Source: Primulina eburnea (lineage: Eukaryota > Streptophyta > Magnoliopsida > Lamiales > Gesneriaceae). From it: a stretch of 64,000 nucleotides of DNA. The stretch is from NCBI RefSeq assembly GCF_022965805.1, contig NC_133103.1:33637281-33701280 (forward strand), in the 5' to 3' direction. The notes beneath the pieces are model-generated. The model worked only from the letters and a program-made list of their open reading frames with translations. It was not told the DNA's origin and did no database searches. The stretch's first letter is position 1. Each line of letters starts with the position of its first letter. The translations under genes were made by a program, and so were the position numbers. Positions 24,172-35,960 of this stretch are shown piece after piece.

Positions 24172-24977
24172 TAGAACTCGAAGAGGTTCGAGAGACACCC
24201 ACAGTTGTAGAACCCACACCCGAGAAGCCAAGTGAGGAGATACAAGCTCCTAGAAGAACCGAGAGAGTCTCGAGACCACCTGTGAGGTATGGTCTGCTTC
24301 TTGAAGAGGGCCATGATGAGCCTAATCTTGGATGTGATCCAAGGACCTTCAAGGAAGCGTTATCGGATGCTTATTCATTCAAATGGCTTGAAGCAATGGA
24401 ATCTGAGATGAATTCCATGCATTCGAACAAAGTGTGGAATCTTGTGGATCCACCTGAGGGAACTGTTCCCATAGGATGTAAATGGATTTACAAGAGGAAA
24501 CTTGGGGCGGATGGGAAGGTATTGACCTTCAAGGCGCGATTGGTAGCAAAAGGGTATACTCAAAGGCAAGGTGTTGACTATGAGGAAACCTTTTCTCCAG
24601 TTGCGATGTTCAAGTCCATTAGGATATTGCTAACCATAGCTGCATGGTATGACTATGAGATATGGCAGATGGATGTGAAGACAGCCTTCCTTAATGGGGA
24701 TATTAAGGAAGAGATTTACATGTCTCAACCTGAAGGGTTTACATCTATCGGAAGTGAGCATATGGTATTCAAACTTCAAAGATCTATTTATGGTCTTAAG
24801 CAGGCATCTAGGAGTTGGAACCTCAGATTCGATAGTACAATCAAAGAGTTTGGTTTTACTAAGAATCCTGAGGAACCCTGTGTATATAAGAAGGTCAGTG
24901 GGAGTGCTGTGACATTCCTTGTTCTTTATGTTGATGACATTCTACACATTGGGAATGATGTAGGAATGTTGCAATAA
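24168..24977 (+). pseudogene. C1 reverse transcriptase, N-terminal part
   Basis: Continues pol in the next frame after the frameshift. RT motifs: GCKWIYKRKLG, KARLVAKGYTQ, QMDVKTAFLNG, KLQRSIYGLKQ and the catalytic YVDDIL box (about 24929). It ends at an in-frame TAA at 24975-24977 where the C2 copy reads a Ser codon after MLQ, so the stop is a point mutation. Without the frameshift it would be part of one polyprotein. Confidence 0.9.
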
Positions 24978-25853
24978 ACTAAGATATGGTTAGCAAGTAA
25001 GTTCTCAATGCAGGACTTGGGTGAAGCATCTTTTGTATTGGGAATACAGATCTATAGAGATAGATCAAGAAGATTGCTTGGTCTCACCCAGTCCACATAC
25101 ATTGATACCATCGTGAAGTGGTTCTCGATGGATGAGTCCAAGAGAGGACATCTACCAATGTGTCATGGCGTGTCCCTATCCAAGTCTATGTCTCCCAAGA
25201 CTGATGCAGAGATAGCGGCGATGACACGAATTCCGTATGCTTCGGCTATTGGTAGTATCATGTATGGGATGATATCTACACGTTCTGATGTGGCATTTGC
25301 ACTAAGTGTAGTGAGTAGATATCAATCCAACCCTGGTCTTCCACACTGGAAAGCTGTGAAAGACATCCTCAAGTATTTGAGAAGGACCAATAAGTTGGTT
25401 TTGGTCTATGGGGGTGGAGAACTAAAATTGGAAGGCTATACCGACTCTAGCTTCCAAAGCGATGTTGATGACTCGAAGTCAACCTCCGGATTCATATTCA
25501 TGCTCAATGGTGGTGCTGTCTCTTGGAAGAGTTCCAAGCAAGACAGTACTGCGGATTCCACCACTGAGGCAGAATACATTGCTGCATCGGCTGCAGCAAA
25601 GGAGGCTGTTTGGATTAGGAATTTCGTCCAAGAGTTGGGCGTCATTCCAAATGAAGTTGCTCCTATCCCGGTGATGTGCGACAACAAGGGAGCCATAGCT
25701 CAGGCGAAGGAGCCAAGGTCTCATCAGAAGTCCAAACACGTATTGAGAAAGTACCACATCCTCAGAGAGATCGTGGAAAGAGGAGATGTCGTGATTGACA
25801 AAGTCGGCTCTGCAGATAATGTTGCTGATCCACTAACTAAGCCTTTACCATGA
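24978..25853 (+). pseudogene. C1 RT C-terminus and RNase H
   Basis: In the same frame as the preceding RT segment and separated only by the TAA. The RT thumb region has MQDLGEASFVLG and the RNase H has [17 protein letters not shown] and MCDNKGAIAQA, ending NVADPLTKPLP. A copia polyprotein normally ends like this, so the C-terminus is complete. Confidence 0.9.
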
Positions 25854-25911
25854 CCATCGTTCGAGAAGCATCGCGAATCAATGTGTCTGAATTATATGGG
25901 TAGTTGGCTCT

Positions 25912-25927
25912 AGTGCAAGTGGGAGAT
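25912..25927 (+). other. C1 polypurine tract
   Basis: AGTGCAAGTGGGAGAT immediately precedes the 3' LTR start TGTTAGAGTAGG; this is the plus-strand primer position. Confidence 0.8.
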
Positions 25928-27965
25928 TGTTAGAGTAGGTGCACGTCGAGCCAAGTGTTGGCCGACTGTTCACGATGAAACTCTTTGTATAAACGATCTT
26001 TATTTTAATAATATTTGAATTTATTAATTTGGCGCATCTTTATCTTTATACCCATGCTAGTTGCATAGATAAAGTCCTTGAATATACAAATAGTAGAAAG
26101 AATATGAGATGCTCATATGATGAGTATCATGAAACTCATATTTGGAATACTGTATATTCTAAACCGTTCCTAGTCGATTCAGCCGCCACTAAGAAGGATA
26201 AAGGCCGCTCGAGTTAGAGACTAGTATCTGCGATGTGAGTACCAGGTTTCATTGGTAGGGGACATTGTGATGTCCGAACATGCAGATAGGTGCTCCTTGT
26301 AGAGTGCACTGAACAACCCTCCATAAAAGGACTTTCCAAGTGGTTCTCACTTATCGAGTGGAAAAGTCCTGGTTTATGGTTGTACAGAATTAGTCCTTAT
26401 GACCCGGGACAACATTGAGACTCTATGTGCTAGAATTACACTTTGACTTGTTTACCGACTCTCATGGGGTCATCAGGTGGCAAGGTTGGGTGTTCTGTCG
26501 AAACACATAGGAGTCGATGCATTGTAGTCGGGGATTCACCGCTTACCTACGGGTATGGATATCCTATGTGTTTTTCATGTATGTGTGGGTTGAAATCTCT
26601 GATCAGAGTATGGTGGTAATTATGAAAGGGGTTTCATAGATTACACCATCGATGCAACCACAACATGACACATAGTATCGATTCATTGACAACTCTCGAT
26701 AAACCAATAGTTGTCGAATCGGTCGGGATATATGAGTTGAAGGGACCGTATTGTACGCTAACCATAATTGAATGGTTCTTGCAGGCACTATCATGTGATA
26801 CCTAGGGAATCACGTAAGCGATGCTGCTAGGCGTTTAATGTGATTGGTTGGGTACTATCAGACTTGAGTTCTGACGTTCTTACTATCAAAGAGTTGATAA
26901 GTAAGAATGGAGCAATTGGGGTATGCTCGAATAAGGACATGTTTAGTCCGAATCACATAGAGATGTGAACCCACGGCTAGTTGTATCAATGAACCATTGA
27001 GGGCCACACAAGTACTAGCTTTGTAAATCCCGATGAGAAGTAAAATAGTTCAATGTGTTGAACGGCTTATAAATGTGTTTATAAGCGTAAAGAAAAAATA
27101 GAAGTTTGACTTCTATGAGAGAAAATTAAATTTAAATTTATGGAAGTGTTCCTAGATTAAAATTTGGCCAATTGGATAATTTATGTTAAAATTGTGATTT
27201 TCATAAACATTATTATGGACTTGATTAAATTAATTCAAGTGTTGAATTAATTAAACACTAGTAGACCTAGTAGAGTCCAAATAATTAAATTAATTCAAGT
27301 GTTGGATTAGAGCCCAATTTGAAATAATTATTTGACTAGTGGGCTTGAGTAAAATCAAGTAAAGTATAATTGGGCCCAAAATTGTTTGGGACAATTAAAA
27401 GTCCATGGGCCTTGTAATAGTTACAAGCCCACATGCAAAGTATGCTAGGGTTTGCATGCTTGGGAGACCAAGGGGTGGAGAATTCTTTTGAATAAAATAT
27501 TGCATGGCATGCAAGACAACTTTTCACAAAACCAAGAAAATTTTCTCCCCCCTCTCTCATTCTACCTTGGCCGAAATTTTGACACCAAAATTCTCTCAAT
27601 TTTTCTCTCTTTTGTTCTTCAATTTTCTTGGAGAATAAAACCTTCTCATTGAAAAATCCTCTTGATTTTTCTAGTGCAAATCAAGAGGGGTTTTACCTTG
27701 CTTAGTGGTGGGCCTAATTCTTGAAGAAAAGGAGGTGTGCTTGTAGATTGTCATCCATTTCAAGAGCTTAGTTGCTAGTCAACTAAGTTGGTGCCATCAT
27801 CAACCTTGTGAGGTTGATAGGTAATAACTTCCTTACACCCTATGTATGTTATGGTGTTTAAAATGTAAATCTTGCACAAAAATGAGGTGGCCGAATTTTC
27901 TAGCTTGAAATTGTTAATTTTTGACTTCCGTTGCGCTTCCGGCCACCGTAACCGGTCCGCTTTCA
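25928..27965 (+). repeat. C1 3' LTR (2038 bp)
   Basis: Matches the 5' LTR with scattered substitutions, a deletion of about 26 bp near 27310 and a 5-bp deletion near 27702. It is followed by the target copy AAAAC and then by the rest of the G1 5' LTR. Confidence 0.93.
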
Positions 27966-27969
27966 AAAA

Positions 27970-28118
27970 CTAGACGTTTCGGTGTATCGACGCATAGTAG
28001 TAGATTTTCTCTATGTGTAGACCCTCGATACAGAGTTGACCGAAGTCTAGGAATAAGACGTACCGTCACCACGAGTGGTTGGGTAGGTGACAGACCGTCT
28101 TATTCACACCGGGATCCC
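27970..28118 (+). other. Stem-loop module SL1-SL2 plus GGGATCCC in G1 5' LTR
   Basis: SL1 (27970-28050): CTAGAC/GTCTAG, TTCGG/CCGAA, TGTATCGA/TCGATACA and CATAG/CTATG arms. SL2 (28052-28104): AATAAGACG/CGTCTTATT and GTCACC/GGTGAC arms. GGGATCCC at 28111-28118. The copia C1 insertion point is the first base of SL1. Confidence 0.6.
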
Positions 28119-28276
28119 TAGATTAGAAAGGAATCGAGTCAAGAACTTAATGTCGAATACAGATTTGTATTCCTTTACATGTTTAGATTTTAATTCATGT
28201 ACTTGATATATGCTATGCTTTTGTACATGATTTTTACATGGCATGCATGCATGTTTTATACTGGGATATGTTCTCA

Positions 28277-28324
28277 CCGGAGTTATCCGGCTGTTGTCGT
28301 GTCTGTATGTGTGCATGACAACAG
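28277..28324 (+). other. Stem-loop pair SL3-SL4 in G1 5' LTR
   Basis: CCGGA-GTTA-TCCGG (28277-28290) abuts CTGTTGTCGTG/CATGACAACAG (28291-28324), an 11-bp stem with one G-U pair and a 12-nt loop. Confidence 0.6.
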
Positions 28325-28636
28325 GAGGGACAGGATCTGCGTCTCGAGCTAGATGAGAGATTGAAGATAGCGTGGAGATCTCGGGCGTTGAAGATTTCTA
28401 GTGTTTCCTACTAGACTTGTATCACTTATGTTTGTAGTTGGTATTTGAACACTAGTGTATGCTTGTACGAAACAGACTTGTATGTACCTGATGTTGTTTT
28501 ATTATTATAAAAATATGTCATGTTTTGATTACACATTTGAGTTAATGTTAAAAGCAAAATTTTGACCCACATTTTCGAGCAAAGATCCAATAAATCCCAA
28601 AAAGAATTGAGTTAGAGCCCGGGTCCCCACAACAGG

Positions 28637-28648
28637 TGGTATCAGAGC
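28637..28648 (+). other. G1 primer binding site
   Basis: TGGTATCAGAGC, five bases after the LTR end; exact initiator-Met tRNA type. Confidence 0.92.
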
Positions 28649-28892
28649 AGTAGGTTCTGTAGACTGAGATAGAATAGAATGAGCGGGGTAGATCGAGTCA
28701 TCTTCCTTGCTTATGAGATGCTATCATGATTATTTGCTTTCTATATTGTATGTTGTTGTATTATCTGAATTGATTTACAGCATATACTTGTCAAGCCTGA
28801 ATCAGAACCGATTCTCAGTCAGAGGTTATGATCAGAGGAGGGCTGAGACAGATGATATTGATTTTGTACTAATTAGTTTGATAATCAGATTT

Positions 28893-31262
28893 ATGCCGCC
28901 TAGACGTATACCACAGCCAGAGCAGGGTAGCACATCAGGTGCACAGATGGACGTCACCGCTACACCGATGGAGACTTTATTGAAAAGGTTTCAGTCTTTC
29001 CATCCGCCTACCCTGAAGGGCACAGAGAGTGCAGTAGAGTGCGAGAGCTGGCTTGATGATATCGAGATGTTGTTTGAGTCTTTGGCATATACGGATGAGC
29101 GACGTGTGAAGTTGATAGGGCATCAGATGCAAGAGGTTGCCAAGAGTTGGTGGTTGACTACGAAGAGAGCCTTGGAGCACCGAGGCATTGATATCACATG
29201 GAAAGTCTTCAAAGATGAGTTTTATCAGCGCTTCTTCCCCGTTTCCTACCGAAAAGACAAAGGAGCTGAATTTGCGAATTTGAAGCAGGGACAGTGGAAC
29301 ATCGGGGAGTATGTTGCTAAATTTTCTGCATTGCTACGATTTGCACCGCATGTGGCAGGGAACGACGAGGCAGTGGCCGATCAGTTCATCAATGGGTTGA
29401 ATCCAGATGTCTTTACTTTGGTGAACACGAGACGGCCTAATACTTTTTCCGAGGCACTGAACCGAGCGAAGGGAGCAGAGGCTGGCCTGATCAGGCAGCG
29501 AGGCGCTTCCTACGGTGTTCAGGGGCAGAGACCGCCACAGCCTACCACTCAGTTTCCACCACCTCCTCCTCGCTTCGATAGTGGATCTAGTAGTAGTTGT
29601 AAGAAGGAATTTCTGAAGGCTAAGGGCAAGCAGTTTAAGAAATCCGGGAGTAGTTCATCGAGTTCGAGTGGATCTCGACAGAGAGGTCAGGGTTCAGATT
29701 ACAGTGGCGTATACTGTAGTTCGTGCGGAGGGCGACATGCCACGGAGCAGTGTCAAGGAGTTATGGGACGTTGCAACATCTGTAGGCAACAGGGACACTT
29801 CGCTAGAGTTTGTCCCCAGAGAGGTGCACAACGATTCCAGAGTACAGGGTCATCAGCACCAGTGCCACAGATGGAGAGTGAGGCATCTTCTGTACACTCC
29901 TTTCAGCCACCCTCCACACAGACCCAGAAGAGACCAGGAGGTAGTCAGACAGTGAGTCAACCTCCCAGACAGCAGGCACGTGTCTTTGCCCTGACAGAGG
30001 AGCAGGCGCAGGAGGCGCCAGATGACGTCATTGCAGGTAACTGTTTTCTTTGCGGTTATCCTGCATATGTGTTGATAGACACAGGGGCATCTCATACATT
30101 CATCTCTGAACATTTTGCATTGAGACATTCATTGCCTGTTGAGTCTTTGTCGACAGTAGTGTCTATAGCTTCTCCGTTGGGAAGTGGTTTGATATCTGTG
30201 ACTACTGTTAGACACTGTATGCTTCAGTTTGAGGGGCATGAGATTGATTTAGACTGTGTAGTACTTGGTTTAGCTGAATTTGATTGTATAGTTGGTATAG
30301 ACATGTTAACCAAGTACAGGGCCACTGTAGATTGTTTCCACAAGATTGTCAGATTCAGACCCGAAATGACAGATGAGTGGAAATTCTACGGAAAGGGTTC
30401 CAGATCTCGGATTCCCTTAGTATCTGCTCTGACTATGAGTAGATTGCTTCAGAGAGGAGCAGAGGGCTTTCTCGTATATTCAGTAGATCTACTGAAGTCG
30501 AGCCCAGCATTGGCAGATCTGCCAGTGGTTTGTGAGTTTGCAGATGTATTCCCAGACGAGATCCCAGGGTTACCTCTTGCTCGAGAGGTTGATTTCAGCA
30601 TAGATCTTATGCCAGGTTCTGTTCCTATCTCGAGAGCTCCGTATAGGATGGCACCGATAGAACTGAAAGAGCTGAAAGCACAGTTGGAAGACCTTCTGTC
30701 CAAGGGATATATCAGACCCAGTGTATCTCCTTGGGGTGCTCCGGTGCTTTTTATTAGAAAGAAGGATGGTTCGATGCGATTGTGTATTGATTACAGACAG
30801 TTGAACAAGGCAACAGTGAAGAACAAGTATCCTTTGCCTCGCATCGATGATTTATTTGATCAGTTACAGGGATCTTCTGTATACTCGAAGATTGATTTGA
30901 GATCAGGGTATCATCAGCTCAGAGTTAGAGACATTGATATTTCGAAGACTGCATTCCGAACTAGGTATGGGCACTACGAGTTTATCGTTATGCCTTTTGG
31001 TTTAACGAATGCACCTGCGGTGTTTATGAGTTTGATGAACCGCATTTTTCAGAGATATTTAGATGATTTTGTGATTGTGTTCATTGATGATATCTTGGTA
31101 TATTCGAAAAGTTTAATTGAGCATGCAGATCATCTAAGGATTGCATTGCGAACTTTGAGAAAAGAGCAGTTATACGCTAAATTGTCCAAGTGCGAATTCT
31201 GGCCAGGTTGTCTTTTTGGGTCACATTATATCTGGAGATGGTATCGCGGTAGATCCGAGTAA
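28893..31262 (+). pseudogene. G1 gag-protease-RT (gypsy), ends at frameshift
   Basis: Start chosen at ATG 28893 ([12 protein letters not shown]), conserved in G2 and E3; upstream sequence in the same frame is leader. Gag spans about residues 1-330, with two zinc knuckles [13 protein letters not shown] (about 273) and [14 protein letters not shown] (about 293). Protease [13 protein letters not shown] is at about residue 393. RT follows with [36 protein letters not shown] and the catalytic [10 protein letters not shown] (about 730). A short deletion near 31203 (after KCEFW) shifts the frame. Gag and protease look intact, so only the RT end onward is lost in this frame. Confidence 0.92.
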
Positions 31263-32220
31263 AGTGGAGGCTGTGATCAGTTGGCCGAGACCGACTTCTG
31301 TGCCGGAGATACGCAGTTTCATGGGTCTAGCCGGGTATTATCGTCGTTTTATCCGAGATTTCTCCAGTATAGCGAAGCCTATCACCCAGTTGACACAGAA
31401 AAATATGCCATTTGTGTGGTCCGAAGATTGTGAAGCCAGTTTTGTAGAGCTGAAGAAGAGGCTGACTAGTGCGCCTGTCTTGACGATTCCTTCAGGAACA
31501 GGTGAGTTTGTTGTATATTGTGACGCATCTCACAGAGGGCTAGGATGTGTTCTTATGCAGCGAGGGCACGTGATAGCGTACGCCTCTAGACAGCTGAAGC
31601 CACACGAGACTCGTTACCTGATTCATGATCTTGAATTGGCAGCGATTGTATTTGCACTCAAGATCTGGCGCCATTATCTGTATGGCGAGAAATTTGAGAT
31701 CTATTCCGATCATAAGAGCCTGTAGTACCTCTTTTCTCAGTCAGAGTTGAACATGAGGCAGCGACGATGGCTTGATCTGCTGAAAGATTTTGATTGCGAG
31801 ATCAAGTACTATCCAGGGAAGTCGAATGCAGCTGCAGACGCCTTAAGTCGAAAGGTATGTGTGCTTTCCTTATCGACAGTAGGTGTATCGAATTTAGTAG
31901 AGGATTGTTGCTTGTCGGGATTGACATTTGATACAGAGAGTAGACCGTTGCGACTTGCTGCAATTCAGATTGAGCCAGATTTGATTTTGAGGATCAAAGA
32001 AGCGCAGAAAACTGATCCGAGTATTCAGAAATCGATTGATATGGTCAGAGCTGGTCATATATCAGAGTATCAGGTTAGAGATTCTGTTCTGTATGTGAAT
32101 AACCGTCTAGTAGTGCCAGAGGTTTCAGATTTGAGACGACAGATCATGTCAGAGGCACACTGTAGTCGGTTCAGCATTCATCCTGGTGGCAGGAAGATGT
32201 ACAATGACTTGAAGACATAA
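31216..32220 (+). pseudogene. G1 RNase H and integrase zinc domain
   Basis: Continues pol after the frameshift: [14 protein letters not shown] (RT connection), then RNase H with [19 protein letters not shown] and [12 protein letters not shown] at 31723-31725 replaces Lys in this motif; the same frame resumes with [10 protein letters not shown] and NAAADALSR. The H2C2 region begins at [13 protein letters not shown] (about 32152), and a TAA at 32218-32220 replaces Gln (compare G2). Confidence 0.88.
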
Positions 32221-32990
32221 TTCTGGTGGAAGCAAATGAAGACCGATATTGCAGAATTTGTGTCTAAATGTTTGAATTGCCAGCAGTGAAGGCAGAGAGA
32301 AAGAAGCCCGGAGGTTTACTTCAGAGTTTGTCTATTCCTGAATGGAAATGGGACCACATTTCCATGGATTTCGTGACGAAGTTACCTCGATCTTCGCGGG
32401 GCTGTGACGCGATTTGGGTTGTGATAGACAGACTGACCAAATCAGCGTGCTTTATACCGTACAGAATGACCTATCGACACGATCAGATGGCAGAGTTGTA
32501 TGTCAGAGAGGTCGTCAGATTGCACGGTGTGCCGAAGTCGATCGTATTAGATCGTGATCCACGATTTACTTCTCACTTTTGGCACAGCTTGCAGCAGGCT
32601 TTGGGTACGACTTTACACCTGAGCACTGCTTATCATCCTCAGACGGACGGACAGTCAGAGCGGACTATCCAGACTTTAGAGGACATGCTGAGAGCTGTAG
32701 TATTAGACTTTGGTACTAGTTGGCAAGATTCATTGCCGTTGTGTGAGTTTTCATACAACAACAGCTATCAGACGAGCATAGAGATGGCACCGTTCGAAGC
32801 TTTATACGGAAAGAAGTGCAGATCTCCGTTGTACTGGGATGATATTTCTGAGGTACCAGAGTTGGGGCCTGATATGATTCGTGAGATGATCGAAAAAGTG
32901 AAGATCATTCAGAAACAAATGAAGACGGAACAGGATAGGCAGGCGAAATACGCCAATATCAGACGCAGACCGTTAATATTTGAACAGTGA
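32221..32990 (+). pseudogene. G1 integrase core
   Basis: After the TAA the frame continues to CLNC, then a one-base deletion near 32287 shifts it. The core follows with [36 protein letters not shown] and [17 protein letters not shown]. Catalytic residues are the Asp in SMDF, the first Asp in LDRD and the Glu in GQSE. It ends at TGA 32988-32990, where G2 has Gly in the DQGD motif. Confidence 0.88.
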
Positions 32991-33404
32991 GACAGAGTAT
33001 TTTTGAAAATTTCACCTTTCAGAGGCATTGTCAGATTTGGCAAGAAAGGGAAGTTGTCTCCTAGATACGTCGGTCCGTATGAGATTCTTGAGAAGATTGG
33101 CGACCGAGCTTACAGACTTGCTCTTCCTCCTTCAATGTCCGGTATACATGACGTTTTTCATGTATCGATGTTGCGCAGATACATGCCAGATGATTCTCAT
33201 GTCATTCAGCCTGACGAAGCCGAGCTAGATCAGACTCTGAACTATGTTGAAAGACCGATACAGATACTTGATCGGAAAGAGAAACAGCTTAGAACCAAGA
33301 CCATTCCGCTTGTAAAGGTTCAATGGAGTCGTCATGGCATCGAGGAAGCAACTTGGGAGACAGAATCTGAGATGAGACAGAAACATCCAGAGCTATTCAT
33401 GTGA
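32991..33404 (+). pseudogene. G1 integrase C-terminus and chromodomain-like tail
   Basis: In frame with the core beyond the [20 protein letters not shown] (SH3-like integrase C-terminal fold), VFHVSMLR, then [31 protein letters not shown] and the terminus HPELFM. Such tails occur in plant chromoviruses of the Tekay/Del group and may act in chromatin targeting (family knowledge). Confidence 0.85.
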
Positions 33405-33490
33405 TGTGAGTCTTCCTTTTAATTTTGATTATACTGTGTTGTGTATACTTGCATGATTACTGATTTATGTGTTCGAGGACGAACTCCCCT

Positions 33491-33506
33491 TTAAGAGGGG
33501 GAGAAA
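33491..33506 (+). other. G1 polypurine tract
   Basis: TTAAGAGGGGGAGAAA immediately precedes the 3' LTR start TGTAAGGCTCGAG. Confidence 0.88.
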
Positions 33507-35391
33507 TGTAAGGCTCGAGAATTATCAACTGGCATTGATGTTAGACTTGTAAAGGCAAGAATGCATGACATTTAAATCAGAATTGTGAAGCTGGGCCGAA
33601 GCCACACCGCACCCGCGGTACAGGAAGGACCGCACCCGCGGTGCATTGAGAGGAAATTAGTGGATTTGTGCGAAGCAAGACCGCACCCGCGGTGCAACCA
33701 AGACCGCACCCGCGGTGGTGAGACCGCACCCGCGGTCATGCAGGGACCGCACCCGCGGTGCAACCAAGACCGCACCCGCGGTGGTGAGACCGCACCCGCG
33801 GTCATGCAGGGACCGCACCCGGGGTCTAGGTGCTGTACTTTTAGATGAATTCGCCGTGAGCACAGCGCACCCACGCTCTTGAGCAACCGCACCCGCGGTG
33901 CTGCATGCGAAAATGCCACCTTTGTTTCTTGGCTTGACACATGGCATGTATTTATATATGTGAAGCTGCTGAATCTTCATTTTCATTCAGGAAAGAGAGA
34001 ACCGAGAGTGAGCCTTGCTTCTTCTTTTAAAGCTTCTTTATACTAGAATTGAGATTATGCAACAACGAGCCATCCGATTTTAATTTCGAGTCCGGATTTG
34101 TGATCCTTGCAACAAGAGCTAGCTAAGGATGTAAGTTTCAGTTATTTTCAGCATGTTTCGATATTTATGTGTTGGAAGAATTCAGATATGAGTTAGAATA
34201 TGTATTCTTGATATACTGAGCATGATATATTCGTTACCGGATCGAAATTGGGAGACCGTATGCTATTGTTCGATTTTCCAGCATGTAATGTATAAAGATT
34301 TTGCAGATTTCAGTATAGTTATTATGTTGGATGAGATTATGACTGATTATGATTGATTGTGATATTGTTGTGTTGAGATTGGGTTGAGCGGTATCGAAGA
34401 ATTACGCCGTTACGCCGTCGAAGTGTATTGAAACCGATTTCAGCCTTGTATATTGAATTGTTTGAGATGTTTATTGATAGAGTGCACATTGATTATGCCA
34501 TTTCAGATTTGTATTGGCTATTGTTAACTCAAGACTTCGACTACGATACCGACTATTCGACAAGAAAGGTATAATTCATGTGGTCAGGGGATTGCACGAC
34601 TCGATTCAGATTTGATACGAGTTTCCCTAAATCACATACTAGATTTTTATTACATTTGATTATGTAATGTCTTGTTTATTGATTTGTATTCAAGTCCTGA
34701 GATAGGAGATATTGGCAGATCGGCCAAAACTAGACGTTTCGGTGTATCGACGCATAGTAGTAGATTTTCTCTATGTGTAGACCCTCGATACAGAGTTTAC
34801 CGAAGTCTAGGAATAAGACGTACCGTCACCACGAGTGGTTGGGTAGGTGACAGACCGTCTTATTCACACCGGGATCCCTAGATTAGAAAGGAATCGAGTC
34901 AAGAACTATATGTCGAATACAGATTTGTATTCCTTTACATGTTTAGATTTTAATTCATGTACTTGATATATGCTATGCTTTTGTACATGATTTTTACATG
35001 GCATTCATGCATGTTTTTTGCTGGGATATGTTCTTACCGGAGTTATCCGGCTGTTGTCGTGTCTATATGTGTGCATGACAACAGGTGGGGCAGGATCTGG
35101 GTCTCGAGCTAGATGAGAGATTGATGATAGCGTGGAGATCTCGGGCGTTGAAGATTTCTAGTGTTTCCTACTAGACTTGTATCACTTATGTTTGTAGTTG
35201 GTATTTGAACACTAGTGTATGCTTGTACGAAACAGACTTGTATGTACCTGATGTTGTTTTATTATTATAAAAATATGTCATGTTTTGATTACACATTTGA
35301 GTTAATGTTAAAAGCAAAATTTTGACCCACATTTTCGAGCAAAGATCCAATAAATCCCAAAAAGAATTGAGTTAGAGCCCGGGTCCCCACA
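33507..35391 (+). repeat. G1 3' LTR (1885 bp)
   Basis: TGTAAGGCTCGAG...GTCCCCACA, followed by the target copy CCTAG. It is about 90 bp longer than the 5' LTR because the GC-rich repeat tract (33606-33900) has extra ACCGCACCCGCGGT copies. SL1-SL2-GGGATCCC is at 34730-34878 and SL3-SL4 at 35037-35084. Confidence 0.94.
33606..33900 (+). promoter_or_regulatory. Expanded GC-rich repeats in G1 3' LTR
   Basis: About eleven copies of ACCGCACCCGCGGT or variants, several in a 66-bp duplicated block (ACCAAGACC...CATGCAGGG). They end about 45 bp before the TATA-like ATTTATATATG near 33949. Same U3-type position as in the 5' LTR. Confidence 0.5.
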
Positions 35392-35960
35392 CCTAGGACT
35401 AAGAAGGGGAGGGATTCTATTTTTGTTGTTGTGGATAGATTCTCTAACATGGCACATTTTATAGCTTGACATAAAACCGATGATGCTTCAAACATGACGG
35501 ATTTGTTCTTTAGAGAAGTCGCTAGGTTGCATGGCATGCATAGGACTATTGTTTCTGGTCGCGATGTTAAATTCTTGAGTTACTTTTGGAAGACTTTATG
35601 GGCTAAACTTGGCACAAAATTGTTGTTTTCTACTACTAGTCATCCTCAAACGGATGGACAAACTGAAGTTGTTAATAGAACTTTGGGAACACCTTTGCGT
35701 GCTATTCTTAAAAAGAACTTGGGTTGACATTTCTATGGACTTTATTTTGGGGTTGCCTATGACTAAGAAGGGGAGGGATTCTATTTTTGTTGTTGTGGAT
35801 AGATTTTCTAAGAAGGCACATTTTATAGCTTGTCATAAAACGAGGATGCTTCAAACATGGCGGATTTGTTCTTTAGAGAAGTCGCTAGGTTGCATGGCAT
35901 GCCTAGGACTATTGTTTCTGGTCGCGATGTTAAATTCTTGAGTTACTTTTGGAATACTAA
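35392..35960 (+). repeat. Integrase-derived satellite, block 2
   Basis: Continues block 1 in register after G1 (the CCTAG duplication lies in the motif GCCTAGGACTAAG). About 1.6 units; it ends at 35960 where the E3 LTR begins. It carries SGRDVKF in place of the catalytic Asp. Confidence 0.93.

Larger units (their letters stand above)
7965..27965 (+). mobile_element. Ty1/copia element C1 (with nested N1)
   Basis: Inserted in the G1 5' LTR with target duplication AAAAC. LTRs start TGTTAGAGTAGG and end CCGCTTTCA. The order is 5' LTR (7965-10030), PBS, a long leader interrupted by gypsy N1 (11371-21519), gag-protease-integrase-RT-RNase H (21982-25853), PPT and 3' LTR (25928-27965). Integrase before RT identifies Ty1/copia. 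The element is about 9.9 kb without N1. One frameshift and one nonsense codon interrupt pol. Confidence 0.94.
27966..28631 (+). repeat. G1 5' LTR, second part
   Basis: Begins with the duplicated AAAAC and continues the LTR exactly where the 3' LTR has CCAAAACTAGACG (34724 onward). It ends GTCCCCACA at 28631. Confidence 0.93.
6830..35391 (+). mobile_element. Ty3/gypsy element G1 (with nested insertions)
   Basis: A complete plus-strand gypsy element inserted in the array. The 5-bp target duplication CCTAG is at 6825-6829 and 35392-35396. The order is 5' LTR (6830-7964 and 27966-28631, split by copia C1), PBS, gag-protease-RT-RNase H-integrase, PPT and 3' LTR (33507-35391). The element itself is about 8.6 kb; the other 20 kb is nested DNA. 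The two LTRs are nearly identical apart from repeat copy number, so the insertion is young, yet the coding region is broken at least five times. Probably Tekay/Del-like (inferred). Confidence 0.93.

Noticed and set aside
33572..33986. Arg/Pro/Cys-rich frames through GC-rich tracts (also at 43-577, 6848-7220, 37951-38204, 48092-48482 and 54714-55035)
   Set aside because: They are translations of the ACCGCACCCGCGGT repeat in several frames, with no start context or homology.
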